A stretch of 64,000 nt of DNA, from contig NZ_RYZK01000008.1 of the NCBI RefSeq assembly GCF_003990645.1, positions 109,011 through 173,010 on the forward strand. Reading direction: 5' to 3'. Positions 26,747 to 36,502 of this stretch are shown piece after piece. The translations under genes and the position numbers were made by a program. The notes under the pieces were generated by a model, which worked only from the letters and a program-made list of their open reading frames with translations, searched no databases and had not been told where the DNA came from. The DNA comes from Shimia sediminis. GTDB lineage: Bacteria; Pseudomonadota; Alphaproteobacteria; Rhodobacterales; Rhodobacteraceae. Every line of letters starts with the position of its first letter. Within the stretch, counting starts at the first letter, position 1.

Positions 26747-27955
26747 TCACTCTCCTAATTCAGCAGGTTCGGTTTTGGGGCCGGTGTCTTTCGACTTGCC
26801 GCGGGATTTGATCCACTTGCCAATGCGCTGTCCGCCTTCGACCAGACCACCGGGCAGGAAGATCACGACCAGCATGAACAGGATACCCAGAGTAAGGTGC
26901 CAGCCTTTGCCGACAAAGGGGTGGATGAGGAAGACCACGAAGTCTTCGAGGCCATCAGGCAGGAAGGCGAACCACTGATGAAGCACGGCATCGTTGATCT
27001 TCGAGAAGATGTTCTCGAAGTACTTGATGAAACCTGCGCCCAGAACCGGACCGATCAGGGTGCCGGTACCGCCAAGGATGGTCATCAGAACAACCTCGCC
27101 CGAGGCGGTCCACTGCATGCGCTCGGCACCTGCCAGCGGGTCCATCGCAGCCATCAGGCCACCGGCCAGACCGGCATAGGCACCCGAGATCACAAAGGCA
27201 GCCAGCGTGTAGGGGCGCGGGTTCAGACCGGTATAGTTCAGACGGGTCTGGTTTGATTTGATCGCGCGCAGCATCATGCCAAAGGGCGAGCGGAAGATGC
27301 GGATGGCCAGATAGAACACCGCCAATAGCACGACTGCACAGAGATAGTAGCCTGTGTTAAAGTCAAACGCCCAGGGGCCGACGTTCATGGTGTAGGTGCT
27401 GTTCATGTATAGTCCGAACAGATGTGGGAAATCCTGCATGCTGTCGGGGTGGAACATTTGCGGGTCATTAGGATAGACCTGCAGGCCGGTTTCACCGTTG
27501 GTCAGGTTGAACTTGGGGTTCGACAGAACAGAGTAGGCCAGCGCGAACATCATCTGGGCAAATGCCAGCGTCAGGATCGAAAAGTAGATCCCTGAGCGCC
27601 GCAAGGACACATAGCCCATCAGCACCGAAAACACCGCTGCAACGATCACGGCCAGGATGATGGCGGGCACTACGTTGTAAGTGAAGAGCTTAAAGATCCA
27701 CACTGCTGCGTAAGAGCCGACACCCAGAAAGGCTGCGTGACCGAAGGACAGGTATCCGGTCAGGCCAAACAGGATGTTGAACCCGATGGCGAAGATCCCG
27801 AAGATCACGAAGCGCTGCATCAGGTCGGGATAGCCTGCGTTGAACTGCGCCATGGCGCTGTCGCTCGGAAAGGGGTTGAGGAAGAAGGGTGCAAACATGG
27901 TCAGCACCGCAACTGCGATAAGAAGAGTCGTGTCTTTCTTGTTTAGTCCAAGCAT
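26747..27955 (-). CDS. livM: Branched-chain-type ABC transporter permease (LivM-like)
   Basis: This 402-residue permease has ten or so hydrophobic segments and the LivM patterns [22 protein letters not shown] and [47 protein letters not shown] is the cytoplasmic coupling loop. It is longer than standard LivM (about 330) owing to a periplasmic insertion near residues 145-185. Overlap with its neighbours is absent, but gaps are only 3-4 bases, so the operon is compact. Confidence 0.92.
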   Translation of the reverse strand: MLGLNKKDTTLLIAVAVLTMFAPFFLNPFPSDSAMAQFNAGYPDLMQRFVIFGIFAIGFNILFGLTGYLSFGHAAFLGVGSYAAVWIFKLFTYNVVPAIILAVIVAAVFSVLMGYVSLRRSGIYFSILTLAFAQMMFALAYSVLSNPKFNLTNGETGLQVYPNDPQMFHPDSMQDFPHLFGLYMNSTYTMNVGPWAFDFNTGYYLCAVVLLAVFYLAIRIFRSPFGMMLRAIKSNQTRLNYTGLNPRPYTLAAFVISGAYAGLAGGLMAAMDPLAGAERMQWTASGEVVLMTILGGTGTLIGPVLGAGFIKYFENIFSKINDAVLHQWFAFLPDGLEDFVVFLIHPFVGKGWHLTLGILFMLVVIFLPGGLVEGGQRIGKWIKSRGKSKDTGPKTEPAELGE

Positions 27956-27959
27956 AGTC

Positions 27960-28982
27960 TTATTCCTCCATCACGCCTTTGCGACCCATCAGCCCGCGTG
28001 GACGGGTGAGAAGCACGATGATGGCGACAAGGTAAATGATGATCTGGTTGATGCCGGGGATCGTGGTGGTCGCCCAGGTGGTCGAGGCGAAACTTTCCAG
28101 AATGCCCAGCATGAACCCTGCCAGAACGGCGCCGGGCAGAGAGCCCATGCCGCCAACCACAACAACCACGAAGCTCAAGACAAGGAAGTCCATGCCCATA
28201 TGGTAGTTGGGTGGGTTAATCGGTGCGTACATCACGCCCGCCAGTCCCGCCACTGCGGCGGCGATGGCAAACATGATGGTAAAGCGGCGGTCGATGTTGA
28301 TGCCGAGAAGGCCCACGGTCTCGCGATCGGCCATGCCGGCCCGAACCACCATACCGAAAGTGGTGAATTGCAAGAAGGCAAACACGCCAAATATGACGAG
28401 AGCGGCAAAGCAGAAATAGACGATCCGCCAGACAGGATAGGCCAGCTCAAAGCCAAACCACGCACCCAGATTAGCCACACCCGAAAGCGCATCGGGGGCC
28501 GGGGTCTGGATCGGGTTTGCGCCGAAGTAGTACTTGACGATTTCCTGAAGCACGATGGCCAGGCCAAAGGTCACGAGGATCTGGTCTGCATGTTCGCGCT
28601 TGTAAAAGTGCTTGATCAGCCCGCGCTCCATGATCAGGCCAACAAGCATCATGATTGGGATCGCCAGCAGGATCGACAGCGGCACAGACCAATCGATGAT
28701 CGAGGACCCCACCTCGGTGCCAAACCAACTTTCGACATAGGGTGTTTCAACCTTCAGCGGGTTGCCGAGAAAGTCTTTTTCGGTTTCGCTGATTGTCTCA
28801 AAGCTCAGGCTCAGAAAGCGTTGAAGGGTAACAGCGCAGAATGCACCGATCATGAACAGCGCGCCGTGGGCAAAGTTCACAACCCCCAGCGTGCCGAAAA
28901 TGAGTGTGAGCCCAAGCGCAATCAGCGCATAGGCGGAGCCCTTGTCGAGCCCGTTCAGAATCTGAAGGAGGATCGCGTCCAT
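27960..28982 (-). CDS. livH: Branched-chain-type ABC transporter permease (LivH-like)
   Basis: This 340-residue permease starts at the ATG at 28982 behind AGGTGGG; a GTG nine bases earlier is possible. LivH patterns are [36 protein letters not shown] at the N-terminus and [19 protein letters not shown] near the end. An insertion at residues 60-85 lengthens it beyond typical LivH (about 300). A strong stem-loop lies between it and the binding-protein gene upstream. Confidence 0.92.
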   Translation of the reverse strand: MDAILLQILNGLDKGSAYALIALGLTLIFGTLGVVNFAHGALFMIGAFCAVTLQRFLSLSFETISETEKDFLGNPLKVETPYVESWFGTEVGSSIIDWSVPLSILLAIPIMMLVGLIMERGLIKHFYKREHADQILVTFGLAIVLQEIVKYYFGANPIQTPAPDALSGVANLGAWFGFELAYPVWRIVYFCFAALVIFGVFAFLQFTTFGMVVRAGMADRETVGLLGINIDRRFTIMFAIAAAVAGLAGVMYAPINPPNYHMGMDFLVLSFVVVVVGGMGSLPGAVLAGFMLGILESFASTTWATTTIPGINQIIIYLVAIIVLLTRPRGLMGRKGVMEE

Positions 28983-29041
28983 ATTTCCCACCTGTGACGT
29001 TTAGAGGCGCGGTCGGGGATATCTCCCTCGACATTCGCATT

Positions 29042-29067
29042 GCCGACCGCGCCGGGGCGCGGTCGGC
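29042..29067. other. Strong stem-loop between binding-protein and permease genes
   Basis: GCCGACCGCGCC and GGCGCGGTCGGC form a 12-base perfect inverted repeat with a two-base centre. A third related arm (GGCGCGGTCGGG) lies at about 29006, allowing alternative pairing. No T-run follows on the minus strand. It likely lowers downstream expression or protects the binding-protein mRNA, as seen in other ABC operons. Confidence 0.7.
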
Positions 29068-29085
29068 TGATTGGCTATCTAAGAT

Positions 29086-30435
29086 TTAGCCAGCGTTACA
29101 TGTACCCAGCGACGCTTCGTCGCCGCCGAACATTGGGTGGTTCGGTTCGTAGGTCACTTGTGCCGCAGGGGTCACTTCGACAATTTCCAGCGTGTCGTAC
29201 TGGTTGGTCGGGTTGTCTGCACCCTTCACGACCAGAACGTCCTTGAAGCACTGGTGGTCGTCTGCGCGATAGAGCGTCTTGCCGTTGCCCAGACCGTCGA
29301 ATTCGAAGCCTTCCAGGGCTTCTGCAACACCACAGGGGTTGAAGGTGCCAGCGCGTTCACAGGCGTCTGCATAGAGCAGGGTCTGTGCATAGCAGGTCTG
29401 TGCCGAGTTGGATGGCGGCTTGCCGTACTTCTCACCAAACGACTTGACGAACTGCTTGGAACCTTCGTTCTGAAGCTGCCAGTTGTAGTTCATCGAGCCG
29501 AACACGCCTTTGATGTTCTCGCCCGCGCCAGCGGCCATCAGTTCAGAGTAAAGCGGAACAACGATCTTGAAGTCTTTGTTGTTCACGACTTTTTCCATCA
29601 TGCCGAACTGGATCGCGTTGGTCAGCGAGTTCACCATGTTGCCGCCGTAGTGGTTCAGAACCAGCACGTCAGCACCGGAGTTCAGAACCGGCGCGATGTA
29701 GGACGAGAAGTCCGTTGATGCCAGCGGTGTCAGCACGTTGTTGACGGTCTCCCAGCCCATGGCTTCGGTCGCGGCTGCGATCGATTCCTGCTGCGACCAA
29801 CCCCATGTGTAGTCAGCGGTCAGGTGATAGGCGCGACGATCCGCACCCAGTTCCTTTTCCAGGATAGGCGCCAGAGCGGCTGCGGACATGTAGGCGTTGA
29901 AGAAGTGGCGGAAGCCATTTGCCTTGCGGTCCTTACCGGTGGTGTCGTTCGAGTGGGTCAGACCGGCCATGAAGATAACGCCCGCCTCTTGGCAGAGACC
30001 CTGAACCGCGATGGCAACGCCCGAGGACGAACCGCCGTTGATCATGATGGCGCCGTCTTTTTCGATCATCGACTTGGCCGATGCGCGGGCTGCGTCCGAT
30101 TTGGTCTGGGTGTCGCCGGTGACGAACTCGACCTTCTTGCCCAGGATGCCGTTCCCTTTGAGAGCCTTCGAGGTGAAGGTGTTCAGGCAGCCGCCATCGC
30201 CTTCGCCGTTCAGGTGCTCAACGGCCAGCTGTTGTGCCAGAAGCTCGTCGTTGCCTTCATCAGCGTAGGGGCCAGTCTGGGGCACGTTGAAGCCCAGAGT
30301 CACGGACGAGCCGGTGGGCTCATTGGTGTAGGCAGCAGCGGACGACGCCGTGAAAATGGTGGGCAGTGCAACGCCAGCGCCTGCAACTGCGCCGGTCTTG
30401 AGCACGCCGCGACGTGTCAGGTTGGTTTTGGACAT
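29086..30435 (-). CDS. Liv-type ABC transporter substrate-binding protein, Tat-exported
   Basis: This 449-residue protein starts at the ATG at 30435 with GGGAGG upstream. The N-terminus NLTRRGVLKTGAVAGAGV is a clear Tat signal with the twin arginine at residues 8-9. The mature part is a type-I periplasmic-binding protein: TLGFNVPQTGPYADEG, MINGGSSSGVAIAVQ, HLTADYTWGWSQQES and VLVLNHYGGNMVNSL. It delivers substrate to the LivHMGF genes that follow. Relatives bind branched-chain amino acids, amides or urea; the substrate here cannot be told. Confidence 0.9.
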   Translation of the reverse strand: MSKTNLTRRGVLKTGAVAGAGVALPTIFTASSAAAYTNEPTGSSVTLGFNVPQTGPYADEGNDELLAQQLAVEHLNGEGDGGCLNTFTSKALKGNGILGKKVEFVTGDTQTKSDAARASAKSMIEKDGAIMINGGSSSGVAIAVQGLCQEAGVIFMAGLTHSNDTTGKDRKANGFRHFFNAYMSAAALAPILEKELGADRRAYHLTADYTWGWSQQESIAAATEAMGWETVNNVLTPLASTDFSSYIAPVLNSGADVLVLNHYGGNMVNSLTNAIQFGMMEKVVNNKDFKIVVPLYSELMAAGAGENIKGVFGSMNYNWQLQNEGSKQFVKSFGEKYGKPPSNSAQTCYAQTLLYADACERAGTFNPCGVAEALEGFEFDGLGNGKTLYRADDHQCFKDVLVVKGADNPTNQYDTLEIVEVTPAAQVTYEPNHPMFGGDEASLGTCNAG

Positions 30436-30490
30436 GTAATCCTCCCGTTTGGTGTAAATGGCGTGGGCTCCTCCTCCGCGCCAAAGGCAC

Positions 30491-30567
30491 ATTTGTGCAA
30501 ATTCATTATCAGGGAGGGTTGGAAAAGTTCGCAACAACTGCTTTCAAAGCAACAATTTTTTTGTAAA
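30491..30567. promoter_or_regulatory. Divergent control region with several palindromes (Liv-type operon / ScfR-type gene)
   Basis: Within the 214-base gap between divergent genes lie ATTTGTGCAAAT (30491-30502), the perfect palindrome TGCTTTCAAAGCA (30539-30551) and TTTTTGTAAA (30558-30567). The last motif recurs twice before acs. Members of the ScfR family bind TTTG/CAAA-type sites, so autoregulation and control of the Liv-type operon are reasonable inferences. Confidence 0.5.
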
Positions 30568-30649
30568 GTAATCCACACCTTGGTGCAGCATTGTGTAAAT
30601 AAATTATTCTGCGCTGCGGAAAGCCGTTGAAAACTACGAGGAAAACCAC

Positions 30650-31948
30650 ATGTCCCGCGACACTTTGACAGGCAGTCGGATCAGAGAACGCCGCGCGATG
30701 GCTGGGATGCGGCAGTCGGATCTTGCGCGGCAGGTGGGGATATCAGCTTCTTACCTCAATCTCATAGAACACAACCGCCGCAGAATCGGCGGTAAGCTGT
30801 TGGTCGACATTGCCAATGTACTTGGCGTGGAGCCGTCGCTGTTAAGCGAAGGTGCCGAGGCTGCGCTGATTTCCACCCTGCGAGAGGCAGCGGCCGATGC
30901 CGGAAACGTACAGCCGGAACTGGACCGGATCGACGAGTTTGCAGGTCGATTTCCGGGCTGGGCCGAGTTGATTGCCGATGGCCATCGCCGTATCGGCGCG
31001 CTGGAGCGCACAGCCGCTACGCTGACTGACCGGCTGACTCACGACCCGCATCTCGCGACCTCGATGCACGAAATGCTGACCATGGTGACGGCGATCAAGT
31101 CCACGGCGGGCATCCTGGCAGACACGCGGGAGATCGAACCAGAATGGCGCAATCGTTTTCACCGCAATATCAACGAAGACAGCCAGCGTCTGGCTGAGAG
31201 TTCTCAACGCCTTGTGGAGTACCTCGATGGGGCGGGGGACGCGGACGCAGCGCTCACCTCGCCGATGGAAGAGGTCGAGGTGATGCTGGCGGCCAATGAT
31301 TATCGGTTTCCTCACCTAGAAGAAGAAGCCGAAGACATCGAAGCTTTTGTAAAGGGCCAGCCGCATTTAACGACACACGCGGCGCGCAAAGCAGCATTAG
31401 GCGTTCTGAAGCAGTTGCGCTCTGATGCCCGCAAGATGCCCCGTGCCGAAGTGGCCGAGGTATTGCAGGCGCACGGATTGGACCTCCAAGCTCTGACACG
31501 TCACTTTCGGGTGTCCATGGCGGTGGTTTTCAGGCGCGTTGCGGTTCTGTCCAATGACCTTTTGGAGGATCCCGCTGGTTTGATCATGTGCGACAATTCG
31601 GGCACCCTGACACTGCGCAAACCTGTAGACGGCTTTCCGGTCCCCAGGTTTTCTGCGGCCTGTCCAAAGTGGCCGTTGTTTCAGGCCCTGGCCCGCCCCA
31701 TGCATCCGATCTATCGATGTGTCACAGTGACAGGTCGCGAGGCTAAGCCGTTTCATTGTTACGCCATTGCTGAAACGGTGAGCGCGGTTGGCTTCACCGA
31801 AGACCCTCTCTATCGTGCCTTTATGCTTGTGATCCCGGCGGAAGTGGCAAGTGAAAATGCGCGTGAAGTGGGCTCAACCTGTCGGGTATGTCCAAGCGCA
31901 GACTGTGCCGGACGCCGCGAGCCATCAATCCTGGTGGACGGGATTTAG
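30650..31948 (+). CDS. ScfR/RamB-type transcriptional regulator (XRE helix-turn-helix)
   Basis: This 432-residue protein has an XRE helix-turn-helix at residues 8-65 (IRERRAMAGMRQSDLARQVGISASYLNLIEHNRRRIGG) and the C-terminal short-chain acyl-CoA sensing domain ending in a cysteine cluster (CRVCPSADCAG). The family includes RamB and PccR-type regulators that control acetate, propionate and acyl-CoA metabolism. Position fits: the two-component genes follow on the same strand, and acs and ackA-pta lie in the same window. The ATG at 30650 has a purine-rich site (GAGGAAAA). Confidence 0.88.
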   Translation: MSRDTLTGSRIRERRAMAGMRQSDLARQVGISASYLNLIEHNRRRIGGKLLVDIANVLGVEPSLLSEGAEAALISTLREAAADAGNVQPELDRIDEFAGRFPGWAELIADGHRRIGALERTAATLTDRLTHDPHLATSMHEMLTMVTAIKSTAGILADTREIEPEWRNRFHRNINEDSQRLAESSQRLVEYLDGAGDADAALTSPMEEVEVMLAANDYRFPHLEEEAEDIEAFVKGQPHLTTHAARKAALGVLKQLRSDARKMPRAEVAEVLQAHGLDLQALTRHFRVSMAVVFRRVAVLSNDLLEDPAGLIMCDNSGTLTLRKPVDGFPVPRFSAACPKWPLFQALARPMHPIYRCVTVTGREAKPFHCYAIAETVSAVGFTEDPLYRAFMLVIPAEVASENAREVGSTCRVCPSADCAGRREPSILVDGI

Positions 31949-32020
31949 CTTGGAATCTTTTTAGAGCTGGATAAGATCGGCAAAACGCGATGTATACGCG
32001 TACGGGGAGGAAGGACATTT

Positions 32021-32389
32021 ATGGGGAAGCGCGTTCTTCTTATAGAAGATGAGCCGAACATTATTGAGGCGATCAGTTTTATCCTGTCGCGCGATGGGTG
32101 GAATGTGTCCACGCATTCCAACGGCCATGATGCTGTTGACGTGGTTCTGGGCAACCAACCTGATCTGCTTATTCTGGATGTTATGTTGCCGGGTAAGAGT
32201 GGGTACGACATCCTGAAGGAGTTGCGCGAGAACAACGCCGCCCAATCTTTGCCTGTCCTGATGCTGACTGCGCGGGGGGCAACGAGAGACCGTGAAATGG
32301 CCGAGCGCGCAGGGGCCAGTCGTTTCATGACCAAGCCCTTTTCCAATGCCGAGGTTCTCGAGGCCGTGCGCGAGCTCGTTGCATCGTGA
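32021..32389 (+). CDS. Receiver-only response regulator
   Basis: This 122-residue protein is a single receiver domain: acidic pocket E9-D10, phospho-acceptor Asp53 in LLILDVMLPGKSG, conserved threonine in MLTARG and lysine in FMTKPF. It has no DNA-binding or enzyme domain, so its output must go through another protein. GAGGAAGG precedes the ATG. It overlaps the next gene by four bases (GTGA) and is two genes ahead of the SLC5-kinase, which is its likely partner. Confidence 0.93.
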   Translation: MGKRVLLIEDEPNIIEAISFILSRDGWNVSTHSNGHDAVDVVLGNQPDLLILDVMLPGKSGYDILKELRENNAAQSLPVLMLTARGATRDREMAERAGASRFMTKPFSNAEVLEAVRELVAS

Positions 32390-32652
32390 GTGAGAGGCGC
32401 ACGCCTCTGTTCCTCGAGCGGCAAAGCTATCGCCGCCGCCGCTTGATCGACATGATCCGAATGCTGCCCGTCATTGGCGCCTTGCTATGGGCCGTCCCAC
32501 TCTTGTGGCGCAGTGGCCCCGACAGTGACGTATCGACGTCAACCGCAATCATCTATCTATTCGGAGTCTGGCTGGCCATGGTGCTTTTGGGGGCGGTTAT
32601 GGCTAAGTTGCTAAAACTGGCCGAGACAGAGCAGGACATAAAGGACACTTAA
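32386..32652 (+). CDS. Small membrane protein between response regulator and kinase
   Basis: This 88-residue protein starts at a GTG inside the response regulator stop. The N-terminal third is strongly basic (RQSYRRRRLIDMIRML), followed by two membrane helices (LPVIGALLWAVPLLW and AIIYLFGVWLAMVLLGAVMAKLL). No named family is recognised with confidence. Its position, with no gap to the kinase start at 32653, suggests an auxiliary subunit of the kinase or of its symporter-like domain. Confidence 0.75.
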   Translation: MSERRTPLFLERQSYRRRRLIDMIRMLPVIGALLWAVPLLWRSGPDSDVSTSTAIIYLFGVWLAMVLLGAVMAKLLKLAETEQDIKDT

Positions 32653-35343
32653 ATGGCGACGTTGAATATCCTCGTCGCAGTCTGTCTTATCTATGTGACA
32701 TTCTTGTTCACCGTTGCATTTGCTGCAGAGCGCGCGGCGCGTCGGGGACACGGGGGCTGGCTGCGGTCGCCTCTTGTCTACACGCTGTCGCTGTCGATCT
32801 ATTGCACGGCCTGGACCTTTTACGGCGCGGTTGGATATGCCGCGCGCTCGGGGCTGGAGTATCTGACGATCTACATCGGCCCAACACTTGTCATGGTCGG
32901 GTGGTGGTGGATCCTGCGCAAGCTGGTGCGGATCGGGCGCAGTCAGCGCATTACGTCGATCGCCGACATGATTTCGTCGCGCTATGGCAAATCGAACCTT
33001 TTGGCCGTCGGCGTGACGATCCTCGCAGTCATTGGCACCACGCCTTATATCGCCCTGCAGTTACAGTCGGTCACGCTTAGCTTTGCAGTTTTCAGTGAAA
33101 GCCAGCCCGTTGCAGGGGGTATTACGGACCAAGACTCCACAGCGCTCTGGGTTGCCATGGGGCTGGCTCTGTTCACCATTCTTTTTGGCACCCGCAACCT
33201 GGACGTCAACGAACGCCACCACGGTGTGGTGATCGCGATTGCCGTAGAGGCGGTGGTTAAGCTGTTCGCTCTGCTGGCCGTTGGGGTCTTTGTGGTATGG
33301 GGCGTAGGTGGTGGTCTGGACGAAACTCTGCAACGGATTGATGCGTCCGAAATTGGCCGTTGGGAGATGCGCGGAGACCGTTGGGCCTCGTTGATATTCC
33401 TGTCAGCAGCAGCCTTTCTGTGCCTGCCACGGATGTTTCAGGTCATGGTGGTTGAAAGTGACCGGGAAAGCCATTTACGCACGGCGTCTTGGGCTTTTCC
33501 AGCGTACTTGATGGTGATGAGCCTTTTTGTGGTGCCGATTGCGGTGCTGGGTCTTGATCTCTTGCCGGAAGGGTCAAACCCGGACCTGTTCGTACTGACC
33601 CTGCCGCTGGCCACGGGAAATGAGAGCCTTGCGATGTTGTCCTTTCTTGGTGGGTTCTCTTCTGCGACGTCCATGGTGATTGTCGCGGCGTTGGCGCTTT
33701 CGACCATGGTCTCGAACCACATTGTCATGCCGATCTGGCTATCTGCGACCGGAGGCGGCGCGACGATTTCCGGAGATGTGCGCAACGTGGTGATCTTGTC
33801 CCGGCGCATTTCGATCGGTGGTGTGGTGGCGCTGGGCTACCTCTATTTCCAGCTTTCCGGCGGAGGCACAGCGTTGGCTTCGATCGGATTGATTTCCTTT
33901 GCCGGTGTGGCCCAGTTTCTGCCCGTCCTTCTCGGCGGGATTTTCTGGCGCGGGGCAACACGGATCGGGGCTTTTGCGGGGCTATCCGTTGGTTTTGTCG
34001 TCTGGACTTATGCGCTATTGCTGCCCAGTTTCGGCAGCGGTGCACTGATATCGGAAAGCGTGATGCTGAACGGTCCCTTTGGGCTGAGTTGGCTGCGTCC
34101 GCAAGCCTTTTTTGGCATTGATGGGATGGATCCTCTGGTCCATGCGATCCTCTGGTCCATCTCTCTAAATACCCTTGTGTTTTTTGTCGCCTCGCTGATG
34201 GGTTTTCCGTCCCCGCTCGAGCGCCTTCAGGGGGCACAATTCGTTAATGTCTTTGAGCACTCTCGCCGACCACAGGGGTGGAGCGGCAATGTTGCACAGA
34301 GTGAGGATCTGATGATCATGGCGCAACGGATCCTTGGCGCACAAGAGGCTCAGAAGCTGTTTGAATCCGAGGCTCGACGCCAAGGCGTCAGCGGCTACCT
34401 TCCCGACCCCAGTCCGGATTTTCTGCAGGTGCTTGAGCGCGAGCTATCTGGCTCGGTCGGAGCAGCGACGGCGCATGCCATGATCGGGCAAATCGTCGGT
34501 GGTGCCTCTGTTTCTGTAAGGGACTTGATGGCTGTGGCGGATGAAACTGCTCAGATGATGGAGCATTCCAGCCAGTTGGAAGCCAAGTCCGAAGAACAGG
34601 CAAGAACGGCCCGGCAATTGCGGCAGGCCAACGAGAAACTGACCCAGATTTCGGTGCAAAAGGACGCGTTTCTCAGTCAGGTCAGCCATGAGCTGCGCAC
34701 GCCCATGACGTCGATCCGGGCATTTTCCGAGATTTTGCGCGACAACGAACGGCTGAGTGAAGCTGAAAAGGTGAAATACTCATCGATCATTCATGGCGAG
34801 GCAATCCGGCTGACGCGATTGCTGGATGATCTATTGGATCTGAGCGTGCTGGAGAACGGTCAGGTCAATCTGAACCTTCAACGGGGCGTATTGTCCAACG
34901 TGTTGGATCACGCTGTTTCCTCGGCCTTGACCGGCAGTATTGACACGCGACTGCACGTCTATCGGGACAGAACGCAAGAGGCGATCCCGATCAACACCGA
35001 TCTGGACCGTTTGAGTCAGGTGTTTATCAACCTCATCAGTAACGCGCAAAAGTATTGCGACGCCGATGCGCCGGAACTGACGATAGTAGTCAGGCCATCT
35101 GCAAATCAGATTCAGATCGATTTTGTCGACAATGGTTCTGGGATCAGCAAGACGGACCAGGCTGTGATCTTTGAAAAATTTGCCCGTGTTGGTGAAATGA
35201 AGGCAGGCGGGGCTGGCCTGGGTTTGGCCATCTGTCGTGAGATTATGGTAAGGCTGGATGGATCCATCAACTATTTGCCAGGTCAGGGCGGGGCGGCCTT
35301 TCGTGTGCTGCTGCCTGTTTCCCTCGCAAAACCGGCCCACTAG
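32653..35343 (+). CDS. SLC5 symporter-like domain fused to histidine kinase (CrbS/MxtR-like)
   Basis: This 896-residue protein joins a sodium/solute symporter-like membrane domain (residues about 1-520, with TSIADMISSRYGKSN) to a kinase core. The kinase has a coiled linker, the H-box SHELRTP with His679, N-box NLISNAQKYC, G1 DNGSGI and G2 GAGLGL. No receiver domain is fused. In gammaproteobacteria such kinases (CrbS, MxtR, CbrA) control acetate or carbon-source use. Here the neighbouring ScfR-type regulator and the acs locus support an acetate-linked role, but this is inference. Confidence 0.9.
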   Translation: MATLNILVAVCLIYVTFLFTVAFAAERAARRGHGGWLRSPLVYTLSLSIYCTAWTFYGAVGYAARSGLEYLTIYIGPTLVMVGWWWILRKLVRIGRSQRITSIADMISSRYGKSNLLAVGVTILAVIGTTPYIALQLQSVTLSFAVFSESQPVAGGITDQDSTALWVAMGLALFTILFGTRNLDVNERHHGVVIAIAVEAVVKLFALLAVGVFVVWGVGGGLDETLQRIDASEIGRWEMRGDRWASLIFLSAAAFLCLPRMFQVMVVESDRESHLRTASWAFPAYLMVMSLFVVPIAVLGLDLLPEGSNPDLFVLTLPLATGNESLAMLSFLGGFSSATSMVIVAALALSTMVSNHIVMPIWLSATGGGATISGDVRNVVILSRRISIGGVVALGYLYFQLSGGGTALASIGLISFAGVAQFLPVLLGGIFWRGATRIGAFAGLSVGFVVWTYALLLPSFGSGALISESVMLNGPFGLSWLRPQAFFGIDGMDPLVHAILWSISLNTLVFFVASLMGFPSPLERLQGAQFVNVFEHSRRPQGWSGNVAQSEDLMIMAQRILGAQEAQKLFESEARRQGVSGYLPDPSPDFLQVLERELSGSVGAATAHAMIGQIVGGASVSVRDLMAVADETAQMMEHSSQLEAKSEEQARTARQLRQANEKLTQISVQKDAFLSQVSHELRTPMTSIRAFSEILRDNERLSEAEKVKYSSIIHGEAIRLTRLLDDLLDLSVLENGQVNLNLQRGVLSNVLDHAVSSALTGSIDTRLHVYRDRTQEAIPINTDLDRLSQVFINLISNAQKYCDADAPELTIVVRPSANQIQIDFVDNGSGISKTDQAVIFEKFARVGEMKAGGAGLGLAICREIMVRLDGSINYLPGQGGAAFRVLLPVSLAKPAH

Positions 35344-35414
35344 GCGCGATTTAAATCTCTGGTAACCAGTTTGCCCTAGGCTTGACCCAACGACGGGCAG
35401 ACAGGCGAAACCCA

Positions 35415-36500
35415 ATGGCCAGCGAGAAAACAGGCTCGGTCCTCCGCAGGATGACGACAGAGGCGCGCGCGCCACGCCAGAGGCCGTCGGTCATGGCGAT
35501 GATGCGACTTGCCATGGAGCAGGCCTCGGAAAGTGCGTTGTCTTTGCCGCTAGACGTGGCAGACGCACAACGGATTGAATGCACAAGGGAAGGTTTGTCA
35601 GATCACCTCCGAGATGGCGCTCTTTTTGCGGTGTTGGAGGGGCAGGTGCCGGGGTTTCTGGCCATGGATTTGCCGGTAATGGGCGGGATTGTAGAGCACC
35701 TGACCATCGGCCGCATTCTGTCAGCAAGCCAGCCTGACAGACGGCCCACGCGGGTGGATGCCGCATTGGTGGCGCCATTTGTCGATGCTGCACTGCATCG
35801 GTTTGGTCAGGCAGCGCAATCCGCCGAGCTTGCTGATTGGGGGCAGGGCGTGGGCTTTGGTGCGATGGTACCGGACGCGCGCGCATTGCTCTTGGCTTTG
35901 CCGGTACGTGGCTATCAGGTGCTTTCGTTTCAGGTGCGTCTTTGTGGGGGGCAGCGCGAAGGTATGGTGTCTCTTGGCTTTGGCGAGTTGCCGGAAGCCG
36001 AGGTTGAAGCCGTGGAAACAGACGCCCCTCTTGAGGGCCGTAAAACGGTGCGATCCGGTGTGTTGTCCTCTCCTGCAACCTTGGATGCAGTGATCGCCCG
36101 CATAGGCGTGCCACTAAAAGAGCTACAGGCGCTGAAGCTTGGCGACACGTTGCACATTCCTGCCGATGCCCTTGCCCAGACTCGTCTTGAGGCGATGGGA
36201 GGGGATCATGCGTTCCATGTACATCTGGGTCAGCTGAACGGGTTCCGGGCCGTGCGGCTGCGCTCGGCCTCAAGATCGACGCAAGTAAACTCTGACTTGG
36301 ATGACCCGCTTGAAGCAGCGGCCATTGAAATGCCAGCTCAGCCTCAGGTTCAGACTGCGCTGTCGACCGGAACCGATGTTGTCACACCAGGTGAACACGA
36401 TGTGCGCACCCAGATCGAAAGCGCTCCGGAGACCGGAAGCGATGATCTGGATGCACTTCTTGACGAAGCCGAGACCGGAGATCTGCTGACGCCTGTTTGA
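35415..36500 (+). CDS. FliM/FliN (SpoA-domain) family protein
   Basis: This 361-residue protein starts at the ATG at 35415; a TTG at 35382 is in frame but less likely. Residues 223-297 (LDAVIARIGVPLKELQALKLGDTLHIP and an HVHLGQLNGFRAVRL end) match the SpoA surface-presentation domain of FliM, FliN and secretion C-ring proteins. The N-terminal half is weakly FliM-like. No other flagellar or secretion gene lies nearby. It follows the SLC5-kinase by 71 bases, so it may be a late member of that operon. The C-terminal 60 residues are acidic and low in complexity. Confidence 0.7.
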   Translation: MASEKTGSVLRRMTTEARAPRQRPSVMAMMRLAMEQASESALSLPLDVADAQRIECTREGLSDHLRDGALFAVLEGQVPGFLAMDLPVMGGIVEHLTIGRILSASQPDRRPTRVDAALVAPFVDAALHRFGQAAQSAELADWGQGVGFGAMVPDARALLLALPVRGYQVLSFQVRLCGGQREGMVSLGFGELPEAEVEAVETDAPLEGRKTVRSGVLSSPATLDAVIARIGVPLKELQALKLGDTLHIPADALAQTRLEAMGGDHAFHVHLGQLNGFRAVRLRSASRSTQVNSDLDDPLEAAAIEMPAQPQVQTALSTGTDVVTPGEHDVRTQIESAPETGSDDLDALLDEAETGDLLTPV

Positions 36501-36502
36501 CG

